From contig NZ_KZ626866.1 of the NCBI RefSeq assembly GCF_002911015.1, forward strand, positions 30,130 through 94,129: a stretch of 64,000 nt of DNA, in the 5' to 3' direction. The DNA is from Streptomyces populi (lineage in GTDB: Bacteria > Actinomycetota > Actinomycetes > Streptomycetales > Streptomycetaceae). Below are positions 8,044 to 17,049 of this stretch, in pieces; position 1 is the stretch's first letter; each line of letters starts with the position of its first letter. The notes under the pieces are model-generated. The model was not told where the DNA came from. It made no database searches and saw only the letters and a program-made list of their open reading frames with translations. The position numbers were made by a program, and so were the translations under genes.

Positions 8044-9797
8044 CAGTACTTACGCTCCATCGGCTGGTAGCGGGTCTGGACGACCGGCTTGTAGTCGAGA
8101 CGGATGGACTCGGTGCCGTCCTCGCCGACCTCGCGGTACGCCATGGTGTGGCGCATGAAGTTGACGTCGTCGCGGTTCGGGTAGTCCTCGCGGTAGTGAC
8201 CGCCGCGGGACTCCTTGCGGGCGAGCGCGGAGACGGCCATGACCTCGGCCAGGTCGAGCAGGTTGCCCAGCTCGATGGCCTCCAGCAGGTCCGTGTTGAA
8301 CCGCTTGCCCTTGTCCTGGACCGAGACGTTCTTGTAGCGCTCGCGGAGCTCCGCGATCTTCTCCACGGCCGTCTTGATCGTCTGCTCGGTGCGGAACACC
8401 ATCACGTTGGCGTCCATGCACTCCTGGAGCTCCCGGCGGATCTCGGCGACCCGCTCGGTGCCCGTGGAGGCGCGCAGGCGCTCGACCTGGTTCACGACCT
8501 GCTCGGCCGGGTTCTCCGGCAGCTCCACGTAGCCGGCCTTCGCCGAGTACTCCGCGGCCGCGATGCCGGCCCGGCGTCCGAAGACGTTGATGTCCAGGAG
8601 CGAGTTCGTGCCGAGACGGTTGGCGCCGTGCACGGAGACGCAGGCGACCTCGCCGGCGGCGTACAGGCCCGGGACGACGGTGGTGTTGTCCGAGAGGACC
8701 TCACCCTCGACGTTCGTCGGGATGCCGCCCATGGCGTAGTGCGCGGTGGGCTGGATCGGGATCGGGTCCGTGTAGGGCTCGATGCCGAGGTAGGTGCGCG
8801 CGAACTCCGTGATGTCGGGCAGCTTGGCGTCGAGCTGCTCCGGCGGGAGGTGGGTGAGGTCGAGGTAGACGTGGTCGCCCTCGGGACCGCAGCCGCGGCC
8901 CTCACGGATCTCCGTGTAGATGGAGCGGGACACGACGTCACGGGACGCGAGGTCCTTCATGACCGGCGCGTACTTCTCCATGAAGCGCTCGCCGTCCTTG
9001 TTGCGGAGGATGCCGCCCTCACCGCGGGCGCCCTCCGTCAGCAGGATGCCCATGCGCCAGATGCCGGTCGGGTGGAACTGGAAGAACTCCATGTCCTCCA
9101 GCGGCAGCCCGCGGCGGTAGACGGCCGCCTGGCCGTCACCCGTCAGGGTGTGCGCGTTGGAGGTCACCTTGAAGAACTTGCCGGTGCCGCCGGACGCGTA
9201 GATCACGGCCTTCGCCTGGAAGACGTGGATCTCGCCGGTCGCGAGCTCGTAGGCGACGACGCCCGCCGAGTGCTTGACCCCGTCGACCTCGACGATGAGC
9301 TGGTCGAGGACGTAGAACTCGTTGAAGAACTCCACGCCCTCCTTGACGCAGTTCTGGTACAGCGTCTGGAGGATCATGTGGCCGGTGCGGTCCGCGGCGT
9401 AGCAGGACCGGCGGACCGGGGCCTCGCCGTGGTTGCGGGAGTGACCGCCGAAGCGGCGCTGGTCGATCGTCCCGTCGGGCGTCCGGTTGAACGGCAGGCC
9501 CATCTTCTCCAGGTCGAGGACCGAGTCGATGGCCTCCTTCGCCAGGATCTCGGCGGCGTCCTGGTCGACCAGGTAGTCACCGCCCTTGACCGTGTCGAAG
9601 GTGTGCCACTCCCAGTTGTCCTCCTCCACGTTGGCGAGCGCGGCGGCCATGCCGCCCTGCGCGGCGCCCGTGTGGGAGCGGGTGGGGTAGAGCTTCGTCA
9701 GCACGGCGGTGCGGCTGCGCTTCGTCGCCTCGATGGCGGCGCGCATGCCGGCGCCGCCGGCGCCGACGATGACGGTGTCGTACTTGTGGATCTTCAT
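8043..9797 (-). CDS. sdhA: Succinate dehydrogenase flavoprotein subunit
   Basis: 584 residues, the usual length for actinobacterial SdhA. It oxidises succinate to fumarate with covalent FAD. The N terminus has the dinucleotide-binding GAGGAGMRA, then PTRSHTGAAQGG, whose His is the flavin attachment site. Active-site stretches HPTGI, TEGARGEGG and HGANRLGTNSLLD are intact. ATG 9797 begins MKIHKYDTVIVGAGGAG. The frame is open upstream but only through sdhD sequence, so the longer reading is rejected. Confidence 0.98.
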   Translation of the reverse strand: MKIHKYDTVIVGAGGAGMRAAIEATKRSRTAVLTKLYPTRSHTGAAQGGMAAALANVEEDNWEWHTFDTVKGGDYLVDQDAAEILAKEAIDSVLDLEKMGLPFNRTPDGTIDQRRFGGHSRNHGEAPVRRSCYAADRTGHMILQTLYQNCVKEGVEFFNEFYVLDQLIVEVDGVKHSAGVVAYELATGEIHVFQAKAVIYASGGTGKFFKVTSNAHTLTGDGQAAVYRRGLPLEDMEFFQFHPTGIWRMGILLTEGARGEGGILRNKDGERFMEKYAPVMKDLASRDVVSRSIYTEIREGRGCGPEGDHVYLDLTHLPPEQLDAKLPDITEFARTYLGIEPYTDPIPIQPTAHYAMGGIPTNVEGEVLSDNTTVVPGLYAAGEVACVSVHGANRLGTNSLLDINVFGRRAGIAAAEYSAKAGYVELPENPAEQVVNQVERLRASTGTERVAEIRRELQECMDANVMVFRTEQTIKTAVEKIAELRERYKNVSVQDKGKRFNTDLLEAIELGNLLDLAEVMAVSALARKESRGGHYREDYPNRDDVNFMRHTMAYREVGEDGTESIRLDYKPVVQTRYQPMERKY

Positions 9798-9820
9798 GAG
9801 TGGTTGCCTCAGCCCCGTGC

Positions 9821-10312
9821 CTAGCGGATGTTCGGGTCGAAGGTGAAGATCACCAGCGTGCCCAGCAGGATCGTGAACACCGTGGCGGTGTACAGCAGGC
9901 CCTTCAGCCACAGGCGCGTGTTCGTGCGCTCCGCGTAGTCGTTGATGACGGTACGCAGGCCGTTGGAGCCGTGCAGCATGGCCAGCCACAGCATCGCGAG
10001 GTCCCAGGCCTGCCACCACGGGCTCGCCCAGCGGCCGGCCACGAAGGCGAAGCCGATCTTGGAGACGCCGCCGTCGAGGACGAGCTGGATCAGCAGGTGG
10101 CCGAGGACCAGGACGACCAGGACGATGCCGGACAGGCGCATGAAGAGCCAGCCGTACATCTCGAAGTTGCCGCGGGTCGACTTCGGGGTCTTCTTGGTGC
10201 GCTTGCGCGGGGCCTCGATGAGCGGGGCCGGGTTGTCGACGCTGTAGGCCGAGTGGTCTCCGGCGCCCTCGACGGGGCCGATGCCGGAAGCGGCGGTGTC
10301 AGTAGTGGACAT
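9821..10312 (-). CDS. sdhD: Succinate dehydrogenase hydrophobic membrane anchor subunit
   Basis: 163 residues. An N-terminal cytoplasmic extension of about 55 residues (with KRTKKTPKSTRGNF) precedes three transmembrane helices: roughly residues 58-80, 96-118 and 135-157. HGSNGLRTVINDY in the second helix region is the heme/quinone-side motif. Together with SdhC it anchors the dehydrogenase and reduces menaquinone. It begins 5 bases after sdhC. Confidence 0.95.
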   Translation of the reverse strand: MSTTDTAASGIGPVEGAGDHSAYSVDNPAPLIEAPRKRTKKTPKSTRGNFEMYGWLFMRLSGIVLVVLVLGHLLIQLVLDGGVSKIGFAFVAGRWASPWWQAWDLAMLWLAMLHGSNGLRTVINDYAERTNTRLWLKGLLYTATVFTILLGTLVIFTFDPNIR

Positions 10313-10317
10313 CTGCG

Positions 10318-10698
10318 TCAGCTCCCGAAGACTTCGCGGAATGCGTGACCGAGGACGGGGTAGAGCGCCCCGAACATCAGCACGACCCAGATACCGACGA
10401 CGGACCAGAGCATCTGCTTCTGGTAGCGCGGGCCCTTGGACCAGAAGTCGACGGCGATGACACGCAGACCGTTGAGCGCGTGGAAGAGAATGGCGGCCAC
10501 GAGGCCGTACTCCAGCAGCGCGACGATCGGCGTCTTGTACGTGGCGACGACCTTGTCGTACGCCTCGGGGGAGACACGGACGAGAGCGGTGTCCAGCACG
10601 TGTACGAACAGGAAGAAGAAGATGAGGACGCCGGTGACTCGATGAGCCACCCAGGACCACATTCCTTCCCGGCCGCGGTACAGCGTTCCAGCCGGCAC
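10318..10698 (-). CDS. sdhC: Succinate dehydrogenase cytochrome b556 subunit
   Basis: 126 residues from GTG 10698, chosen because GGAGGG lies seven bases upstream and MPAGTLYRGREGMW is the conserved N terminus. Three helices are visible. SWVAHRVTGVLIFFF and FHALNGLRVIAVDFW carry the conserved His residues of this family. It is the first gene of the operon; its promoter must lie in 10711-10850, where three ATCAA repeats (10825, 10834, 10846) form the only AT-rich patch. Confidence 0.95.
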   Translation of the reverse strand: MPAGTLYRGREGMWSWVAHRVTGVLIFFFLFVHVLDTALVRVSPEAYDKVVATYKTPIVALLEYGLVAAILFHALNGLRVIAVDFWSKGPRYQKQMLWSVVGIWVVLMFGALYPVLGHAFREVFGS

Positions 10699-10846
10699 GG
10701 AAGAACCCTCCGGGAGCGGGGATTGGGGCCGCGCCGGCTTCTCTGTCGGTCGGGCCCGGCCGGGTACGGTCCACCGGCCCCGGCCATCGTAGCGACGTGT
10801 TGTCGGAACGCTTACAGCGGCCCTATCAATGTGATCAAACTGGCAA

Positions 10847-11545
10847 TCAATCAGGCACGTTCGGGCTATTCCGGGCGCCGGGCACGTCGGCGTGGCGCGG
10901 CTCGGAGGCGAACCGGCGGACGAGCCGGACCAGCCGGCCGCGGGCCAGTCTGCGCAGCTCGTCGGCGGTGACGACCCGTTCCTCCTCGGGATCGTTCGCC
11001 AGGCGCGACCGGATCCCCACGAGCACCTGATCGAGGGCCTCCCCGGGGGTGAATTCGTCCAGACAGATGACGAACACATGTCCGAATCTGCTCTCGTACG
11101 CCGCGTGCGCGGCGCTCAGCGCGGTGTGGGCGGCGGAGTACGCGCCGTCCGGGAGCGGTGTGAGCGATTCACCGGCCAGTGCTTCGGCCAGGTCGGCGGG
11201 GGTCAGGTCGTACGAGGCCTCGTCGGCCGCGGCCAGCAGGGCGCCGAGGTCCGGGTAGGGGCGGTGGTCGGCCAGGCGGCGGACCCAGCGCGGGCTGCGG
11301 CAGCAGGTGAGCAGGGCGCGGGTGACCTCCTCGGCGGGTGCGGAGTTGAACCTGTCGAGGCGGGCCGGGGACGGCGCCGCGCTCTTCTGCTCGGGGAGGG
11401 CGACCTGGCCGGGGAGGTGTGGGAGACGGTGAGACGTCAGCGTGGGTCCTCGGCGTGGGGGTGGGACGCGCGACGTCCCGTGAATGCGACGTGCGTGCGA
11501 TACGTGTGTTTCGGCAGGGGGAGAAGTGAAAGCTGTGCCACTCAC
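10847..11545 (-). CDS. 2-oxo-4-hydroxy-4-carboxy-5-ureidoimidazoline (OHCU) decarboxylase
   Basis: Up to 232 residues. The domain begins near LDRFNSAPAEEV, continues with CRSPRWVRRLADHRPYPDL and ends with the conserved FGHVFVICLDEFTPGEAL and RLANDPEEERVVTADELRRLAR. This enzyme converts the uricase product to S-allantoin in purine breakdown. The His of HRPYPD matches the catalytic His. The start is uncertain: GTG 11545 is the first usable codon, but the first 60 residues are unlike the family and a CTG about 45 codons later has GAGG upstream. No other uricase-pathway gene is adjacent. Confidence 0.85.
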   Translation of the reverse strand: MSGTAFTSPPAETHVSHARRIHGTSRVPPPRRGPTLTSHRLPHLPGQVALPEQKSAAPSPARLDRFNSAPAEEVTRALLTCCRSPRWVRRLADHRPYPDLGALLAAADEASYDLTPADLAEALAGESLTPLPDGAYSAAHTALSAAHAAYESRFGHVFVICLDEFTPGEALDQVLVGIRSRLANDPEEERVVTADELRRLARGRLVRLVRRFASEPRHADVPGARNSPNVPD

Positions 11546-12004
11546 GCTATCGAGGTGTGTCGGGACCTGTCCGACGGATGCCCGGATTTCACCCGCACGG
11601 GAGAGTTTCGGAGCACCTGGTGGACGGTCGGGACGACGGCCGGGGCAGAGTGTGCGGTGGGGCGGGGAGCCGGTGCGGCGGGGTGCTCCGGAGAGGTGGA
11701 CACCCCCGAGGGGGAGTACACCTGGGTGGAGGACCGGCCCGGCGGGCGGGAGCGGCGGAACGGCCGGAGGCCGTGGCGGAGCGGTCCGGCGGCGGCGCGG
11801 GCGTGGCGGAATCCGCCGGGCGGCCGTGGCGGGACGCGGAACGTGGTGGCGGACGGGCGGGGTGGAGCGAGGCGGGAAAGATGATCAAGGCGTGGTGAGC
11901 TTGGCGGGACGGGCGCCGTGGAGCGGCGCGGTGAGGTGAGCGCCGCGGAGCGAGCGCTGTGGAGCGGTGCCGTGACGGCGGCGCGGTGAGACGAGGGTGG
12001 CGGA
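11546..12004. other. 459-bp intergenic region without a recognisable gene
   Basis: Very G-rich on the plus strand, with degenerate repeats of GTGGCGG, GGTGAG and GTGGAGCGG. Open frames here look like GC-bias artefacts (runs of Arg/Gly/Pro). It must hold the promoters of the divergent OHCU decarboxylase and hexosaminidase genes, but I cannot point to one. Confidence 0.6.
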
Positions 12005-13639
12005 GTGAGTGGTGGCAGGCGGCGCGCGCCGCGGCGGCGGCGGGCGAGGCGGAGCGGGCGGGCCGGGCTCGTCGCGGGCGGTCTGGCGGTCGTCGGTGCC
12101 GTCGCGGTGGCCGTGGCGGTCTGGCCCGACGGGGGCGGCGAGCCGGCCGGAGCGCGGGCGCCGTCCGCGGACCGGTCGGGGTCCGTGTCCGCCGCCAGTC
12201 CCTCACCGACCCGGAGCTACCCCCTCTCCGAGGCGCCCCGCACCATCCCCGCCGTGCGCGAGCACACCGCGGCCCGCGGCCCCGGCTGGCGTCCGGCCGC
12301 CGGTGCCCGCGTGGTCGTGCGGGACGACGGCCTCGCCGACGAGGGCGAGCTGCTCGCCGGCGAACTGAAGCTGACGTACGCGGGGCGGACGGCGGCCAGG
12401 GCCGGCGACGTCGAACTGGGCCTCGACAAGAGCGGGGCGGGCCCGGAGTCGTACACCCTCGAGGTCGAGAACGGCCGGGTCACCGTCACCGGGCCCGCCG
12501 AGGCCGGGGTCTTCTACGGCACGCGCACCCTCAAGCAGGAGGTGCACGGCGGCGGTACGGCGCCGGAGGGCGTCGTGCGCGACCGGCCCGCGAAGCCGGT
12601 CCGCGGGTTCATGCTCGACACCGCGCGCAAGCACTTCACGGCGGGCTGGATCGAGGACCGGGTGCGCGAGCTCGGGGACCTGAAGTACAACCAGCTCGGT
12701 CTGCACTTCTCCGACGACCAGGGCTTCCGCATCGAGTCCGACACGCACCCCGAAATCGTGTCGCGGCAGCACCTGACGAAGGACGAGGTGCGCCGGATCG
12801 TCGCCCTCGCGGAGAGCCGGCACATCACCGTCGTGCCCGAGATCGACTCGCCGGGCCACCTCGGCGCGGTCATCGCGGCGCACCCCGACCTCCAGCTCCG
12901 CAACGTGTCGGGCGTCCCCGTCCGCGGCGCCGTCGACATCTCCAAGCCCGCCGCGGCGAAGATCGTCGACGATCTGCTCGACGAGTACGCGGGTCTCTTC
13001 CCCGGTGCCGACTGGCACCTCGGCGGCGACGAGTACCAGGCCCTGACGGTGGCGAACCCGGCGGCGTCCTTCCCGCAGCTGGCCGCCGCGGCGAAGGACA
13101 GGTACGGAGCGGGCGCGGGCGTCACCGACCTCACGACCGGCTGGCTCAACGACCGCGCCGAGGTGGTCCAGCGCCATGACCGCACGGCGCGGGCCTGGAA
13201 CGACGGCTTCTTCCGCTCGGGCACCGTCCGGGCCGACGGCGACCTGCGGGTGGGGTACTGGACCGGCAAGGAGATCGGGGCCCGGCAGCCGGTGGAGTAC
13301 CTGGGCGCGGGCCGCGAGGTCGTCAACTACAACGACGAGTACCTGTACTACGTCCTCGGTGAACCCCAGACCTTCGTCTACCCGACCGGACAGCGCATCT
13401 ACGAACAGTGGACCCCGCTCGTCCTGCGCGGAACCACGCCGGTCCCCGCGAAGTACGACTCCCGGATCCTCGGCGGGTCCTTCGCCGTCTGGTGCGACCT
13501 CTCGAACGCGCAGACCCAGGACCAGGTCGCGGCGGGCATCCGTATGCCGCTGCGCGCCCTGACCCAGAAGCTGTGGGACTCGCGCAAGCCGTCCGAGTCC
13601 TGGACCGGGTTCAAGGCGCTGGCGGACCGGCTGGGCTGA
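12005..13639 (+). CDS. Secreted beta-N-acetylhexosaminidase, GH20
   Basis: 544 residues. An Arg-rich N terminus and one hydrophobic segment (about residues 17-42) act as a signal or anchor, followed by a Ser/Pro linker. A GH20b-type domain (VTVTGPAEAGVFYGTRTLKQ) leads into the catalytic barrel (RGFMLDTARKHF, HFSDDQGFRIES, VVPEIDSPGHL). The acid/base pair is Asp342-Glu343 in WHLGGDEY. It removes terminal GlcNAc from chitin fragments, cell-wall material or glycans outside the cell. GTG 12005 is the first start in frame after a purine-rich leader. Confidence 0.93.
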   Translation: MSGGRRRAPRRRRARRSGRAGLVAGGLAVVGAVAVAVAVWPDGGGEPAGARAPSADRSGSVSAASPSPTRSYPLSEAPRTIPAVREHTAARGPGWRPAAGARVVVRDDGLADEGELLAGELKLTYAGRTAARAGDVELGLDKSGAGPESYTLEVENGRVTVTGPAEAGVFYGTRTLKQEVHGGGTAPEGVVRDRPAKPVRGFMLDTARKHFTAGWIEDRVRELGDLKYNQLGLHFSDDQGFRIESDTHPEIVSRQHLTKDEVRRIVALAESRHITVVPEIDSPGHLGAVIAAHPDLQLRNVSGVPVRGAVDISKPAAAKIVDDLLDEYAGLFPGADWHLGGDEYQALTVANPAASFPQLAAAAKDRYGAGAGVTDLTTGWLNDRAEVVQRHDRTARAWNDGFFRSGTVRADGDLRVGYWTGKEIGARQPVEYLGAGREVVNYNDEYLYYVLGEPQTFVYPTGQRIYEQWTPLVLRGTTPVPAKYDSRILGGSFAVWCDLSNAQTQDQVAAGIRMPLRALTQKLWDSRKPSESWTGFKALADRLG

Positions 13640-13827
13640 GCGGGTCACCGTCGGCGGGCGGGCCGGTCCCCGCGCCGGTGATCGCTCGTCGGCGAGGACT
13701 GGACGCGAGGGCATCTGGAACCTTACCTTCCCCTTACTTGTCTACGTACCGGGCGCGACCTCTGGGGAGGGGGGCGTCCGGTTTCTCGTGCCGTCACCGT
13801 GCCGTGGCGGCAGATCTGGGGGGTCTC

Positions 13828-14622
13828 ATGACCGTGCCGTCAACACCGCAGCAGCCCGCGCCGGAGGGGCCCGCGCCGGCCCGGGCCGTCGCGCAGGGGA
13901 ACCCGTCCGGGCTTCCCCTCGCGCCGCTCCCGCCGCTCCCCCCGCCGAACGGTCCCGCCACGCTGCGCTCACCCGTCGGACTCGGAAAGGCCGTGGCCGC
14001 GCTGCTCGGCCTGGTGATCGCCACGGACCTCTTCGCCGTCTGGGCGGACTACACGCTGTACGGCGTGGCGGGCGACATCCGGAACGCCCTCGCGGGCGGT
14101 GGGTCCCTCGACGCCCTCGCGCAGCGGGCCGACCGGGCGGACGCGCTCGACGCCGCCGCGGGTGTCGCCCAGGTGGCCGCCCTGGTGGCGACCGCCGTCG
14201 TCTATCTGATCTGGTTCATGCGGGTGCGGGTCAACGCCGAGGTCTTCAACCCCTTCGGGCACACCTACTCCCGGTCCTGGGCCAGGTGGGGGTGGTTCGT
14301 CCCGTTCGTGAACCTGGTGCGTCCGCGCCGGATCATGGGGGAGATATGGGACGCGAGCCGCCCCGCCGGCGAACCGGCCGGGCAGAGGATCGTCGGCGTC
14401 TGGTGGGCGTTCTGGATCCTCAGGGTGGCGGTCGACCGTATCGCCTCCTCCGCCATGAACAAGGCCGAGACCGCCGACGCGACCCAGGACGCCGCCCTCC
14501 AGACGCTGTTCGCCGACGCCGTCGACATCGTGAGCGCGGCCCTGGCGATCGTCGTCGTCGTCCGGCTGACCCGGATGCAGGACCGCAAGGCGCACGCCGG
14601 TCCGGCCGTCGCCGGGGTCTGA
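13828..14622 (+). CDS. DUF4328 domain-containing membrane protein
   Basis: 264 residues. A Pro-rich cytoplasmic N terminus of about 50 residues is followed by a helix at 52-74, a soluble stretch, and further helices including VAALVATAVVYLIWFMRVRVN. The conserved block NPFGHTYSRSWARWGWFVPFVNLVRP, then IMGEIWDAS, is typical of DUF4328, a family frequent in Streptomyces without known function. ATG 13828 has GGGGGG a few bases upstream. Confidence 0.85.
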   Translation: MTVPSTPQQPAPEGPAPARAVAQGNPSGLPLAPLPPLPPPNGPATLRSPVGLGKAVAALLGLVIATDLFAVWADYTLYGVAGDIRNALAGGGSLDALAQRADRADALDAAAGVAQVAALVATAVVYLIWFMRVRVNAEVFNPFGHTYSRSWARWGWFVPFVNLVRPRRIMGEIWDASRPAGEPAGQRIVGVWWAFWILRVAVDRIASSAMNKAETADATQDAALQTLFADAVDIVSAALAIVVVVRLTRMQDRKAHAGPAVAGV

Positions 14623-14811
14623 CGAAAGGCGGGGCGCGCCGGATTCGTGCACGTCCGTGGGCGGATATTTGGCTGAAAACCTGTTCATCCAGCCGTCCGA
14701 CCGGCAAGGTGGGTCCGCACTGTGACACTCCTGCTCCGTTGCACGCAGTAAGGGGAAGTGCGGGCTCCGTAAGGCATGGGCGCCCTGTCGAGGCATTTCG
14801 AGGGAGTCGTG

Positions 14812-15384
14812 ATGAGTCTGGTGGAACTGGTCGCTCAGGCCGACGAGCGAGGTCTGGCGGCGAGCGGTCTGGCTTGTTTGGATCGGTGCGTGCCGCTCCT
14901 CGGCGGGGACGACGACGTCCTGCGGCCGTTGTGGGCGAGCCTGTCCGAGGCGGACCCGTGGGCCGAGTGGGGGGCGCGGCTGGAGGAGGCGCGCGCCAAG
15001 CTGGACGCGGAGGACACCGAGCCGGCCGTGACCGACGAGGACCACGCCGCCGAGCTCGCCCGCGGAATGCTCGAAGCCGTCCCCGCGAAGCCCTCCGAGG
15101 ACGAGCTGCGGGTCTGGTCGGACGCCTGCTCGGTGGCGGCGCTGCAGGCGCACCGGTTCCTCGACCACGCCGACGACGCGGAGGCGTGCGTGACGGCACG
15201 CCGTGAGGGGCGCACCGAGGGCATGTCCCCGCTCGTCGCCGCCGAACTGCGCCGCCAGGAGGTCATCCTGGAACTGCTCGCCGAGCACGGGAAGGGCGGC
15301 CTGCGGCTCGCCCTGGACACGTCGACGGAGGGGCGGCGCGTGCTGCGGGCGGTGGTCTCGCGCAGGGCGCGCGGACGGTCCTAG
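14812..15384 (+). CDS. Conserved Streptomyces hypothetical protein
   Basis: 190 residues, acidic and helical, no membrane segment. I recognise no named domain. It begins MSLVELVAQADERGLAASGL and has a central EDELRVWSDACSVAALQAHRFLDHADDAE segment. ATG 14812 is preferred over an upstream ATG (14776) because AGGGAG lies five bases upstream. It is followed by a strong hairpin, so it is probably monocistronic. Confidence 0.8.
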   Translation: MSLVELVAQADERGLAASGLACLDRCVPLLGGDDDVLRPLWASLSEADPWAEWGARLEEARAKLDAEDTEPAVTDEDHAAELARGMLEAVPAKPSEDELRVWSDACSVAALQAHRFLDHADDAEACVTARREGRTEGMSPLVAAELRRQEVILELLAEHGKGGLRLALDTSTEGRRVLRAVVSRRARGRS

Positions 15385-15410
15385 AACAGGGACGGACACA
15401 CGAGGGCGGC

Positions 15411-15449
15411 GAGGGCGCGCCGGAGGCGGTACTGCTCCGGCGCGCCCTC
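15411..15449 (+). terminator. Terminator after the 14812 gene
   Basis: A 15-bp perfect stem (GAGGGCGCGCCGGAG at 15411-15425, complement at 15435-15449) with a 9-base loop, 27 bases after the stop codon. Confidence 0.85.
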
Positions 15450-15571
15450 CAAACCTCGTTCCTGAGGGTTTCCTGTGAGGATCCCGGGGTCGAGATGGCG
15501 GTCCTGGGCCGGTGTCGCGAACCCCTGCCCGGACGCGTGACGAATCCGGCCGCCGTCGCGCTCTACCGGGT

Positions 15572-15952
15572 GTGAAAGCAACTCAGGCAACGCGGCCCTC
15601 AGCTGCGACGAAGCCCGTTCGCTGGGCGGCCGACACGGTCGCGACCATGCGCGAGGGCGCCCGGCTGCGCCTCGACTACTCGGCACAGAGCCTGTGGCGC
15701 GTCGACCGCGTGATCGACGAGATACGCCGGGACGGCGCCCCCTACGCCGCCGTCGAGAGCGTGCTGCGCGGATTCGGGGCGTACGCCGGTGAGGTCGTCG
15801 TCCGCCACTCCGGTGCCGAGTGGTGGGAGACCGGTGGCGAGCACTGGCTGCGTACACCCGACGGACGGCTGTGGGACCCGATCGAAGAGGCCCGCCGGTG
15901 CTACGCGGGCGACGGCTCCCTGCGCCTGCTGTGCCGCGAGGCCACCCGCTGA
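15572..15952 (+). CDS. Conserved hypothetical protein
   Basis: 126 residues from GTG 15572; GTG 15512 and ATG 15647 are also in frame and none has a clear ribosome-binding site. The conserved-looking core runs from REGARLRLDYSAQSLWRVDRVIDEI to LWDPIEEARRCYAGDGSLRLLC. No signal peptide or helix. It resembles small proteins that recur in Streptomyces genomes without function, and I do not assign a family. Confidence 0.6.
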   Translation: MKATQATRPSAATKPVRWAADTVATMREGARLRLDYSAQSLWRVDRVIDEIRRDGAPYAAVESVLRGFGAYAGEVVVRHSGAEWWETGGEHWLRTPDGRLWDPIEEARRCYAGDGSLRLLCREATR

Positions 15953-16146
15953 GGGCTTCGCGGGGGCCCGCGGGCCGCGCCGCCCTCGCCCGGCGGCGTC
16001 CTCGTCCGCCCCCGTCCCGGCCGGACCCGAGCGTCTGACGCGCTGTGACATTTCCTCGGGGGCCGACGCTGATGACCATGGGGGTGTCGGCGCGGACGTC
16101 CGCGCCGGCAGGGCACATTCGGGCGAACTCGGTGCGAACGAGGACA

Positions 16147-16767
16147 GTGTTGGGCCAGGGAGGGGAACCCCGCCGCGCGCAGCCGTACGACGCGGAACTG
16201 GGCGTGGCCGTGGCGCGGGCGCAGGAGGGGGACGAGGTCGCCTTCGCGGCCGCGTACCGGATCGTGCAGCCCGGACTGCTGGGCTATCTGCGCGGCATCG
16301 TCGGCGACGACGCCGAGGACGTGGCGTCCGACGCCTGGCTGGAGATCGCCCGGGACCTGGGACGGTTCCGGGGGGACGGCGCGGGGTTCCGCGGCTGGAC
16401 CGCGACCATCGCCCGGCACCGGGCACTGGACCATCTGCGGCGGCTGCGGGTACGGCCCCGGGGGACCGCCCTCGAACAGGACGCGCTGGACCTGCCCGGC
16501 AGGCACAGCACGCAGGACGAGGCGCTGGAGACCCTGTCGACCGAGTACGCCCTGGAACTGGTCGCGGGGCTGCCGCGCGACCAGGCCGAGGCCGTGCTCC
16601 TGCGGGTGGTCGTAGGCCTCGACGGGCCGGCCGCGGCACGCGTGCTCGGCAAACGCCCCGGAGCGGTGCGCACCTCCGCCCACCGGGGTCTGAAGCGGCT
16701 CGCGCGCCAGCTCGGCGTCGCGGGTGTGACGGATGAGGAGTCCCGGACGCTGGGGGATTCGGGGTGA
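16147..16767 (+). CDS. ECF RNA polymerase sigma factor (module 1)
   Basis: 206 residues from GTG 16147, chosen by analogy with the paralogue at 18349, which starts VLGDDAEL; the frame is open back to 16045. Sigma region 2 is visible (GLLGYLRGIVGDDAEDVASDAWLEI, then FRGWTATIARHRALDHLRR). Region 4 follows (LPRDQAEAVLLRVVVGLDGPAAARVLGKR, then RTSAHRGLKRLA). It is followed by a gene for a single-pass membrane protein. Because the pair is duplicated immediately downstream, I infer that each membrane protein controls its own sigma factor. Confidence 0.88.
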   Translation: MLGQGGEPRRAQPYDAELGVAVARAQEGDEVAFAAAYRIVQPGLLGYLRGIVGDDAEDVASDAWLEIARDLGRFRGDGAGFRGWTATIARHRALDHLRRLRVRPRGTALEQDALDLPGRHSTQDEALETLSTEYALELVAGLPRDQAEAVLLRVVVGLDGPAAARVLGKRPGAVRTSAHRGLKRLARQLGVAGVTDEESRTLGDSG

Positions 16768-17049
16768 ACAGTAGGTCCGGAACGGCCGGCGTCCCGCCGT
16801 CGTCCGGAACGGCATCGTCGTACGGCGGAAGGAAGTCGACCGGTGTACGGATGGTGCACGGCGGACGGCCGTCGCCCTGAGGACGGCTGCCGCACGGCGC
16901 CGGCCCGCCGTGCGCGGCCGGGGCGTGCCGTGGCGGAGTGCCGTTCCACGACGGCGGGCCGGCGCGTGGGGCGAGGCCGTTGTACGGCGTGGAGCGCGGA
17001 GCGGAGTCCTGGTACGGCGCGGAGTTGCAGGGCGGAGCGGCAGGCGGAG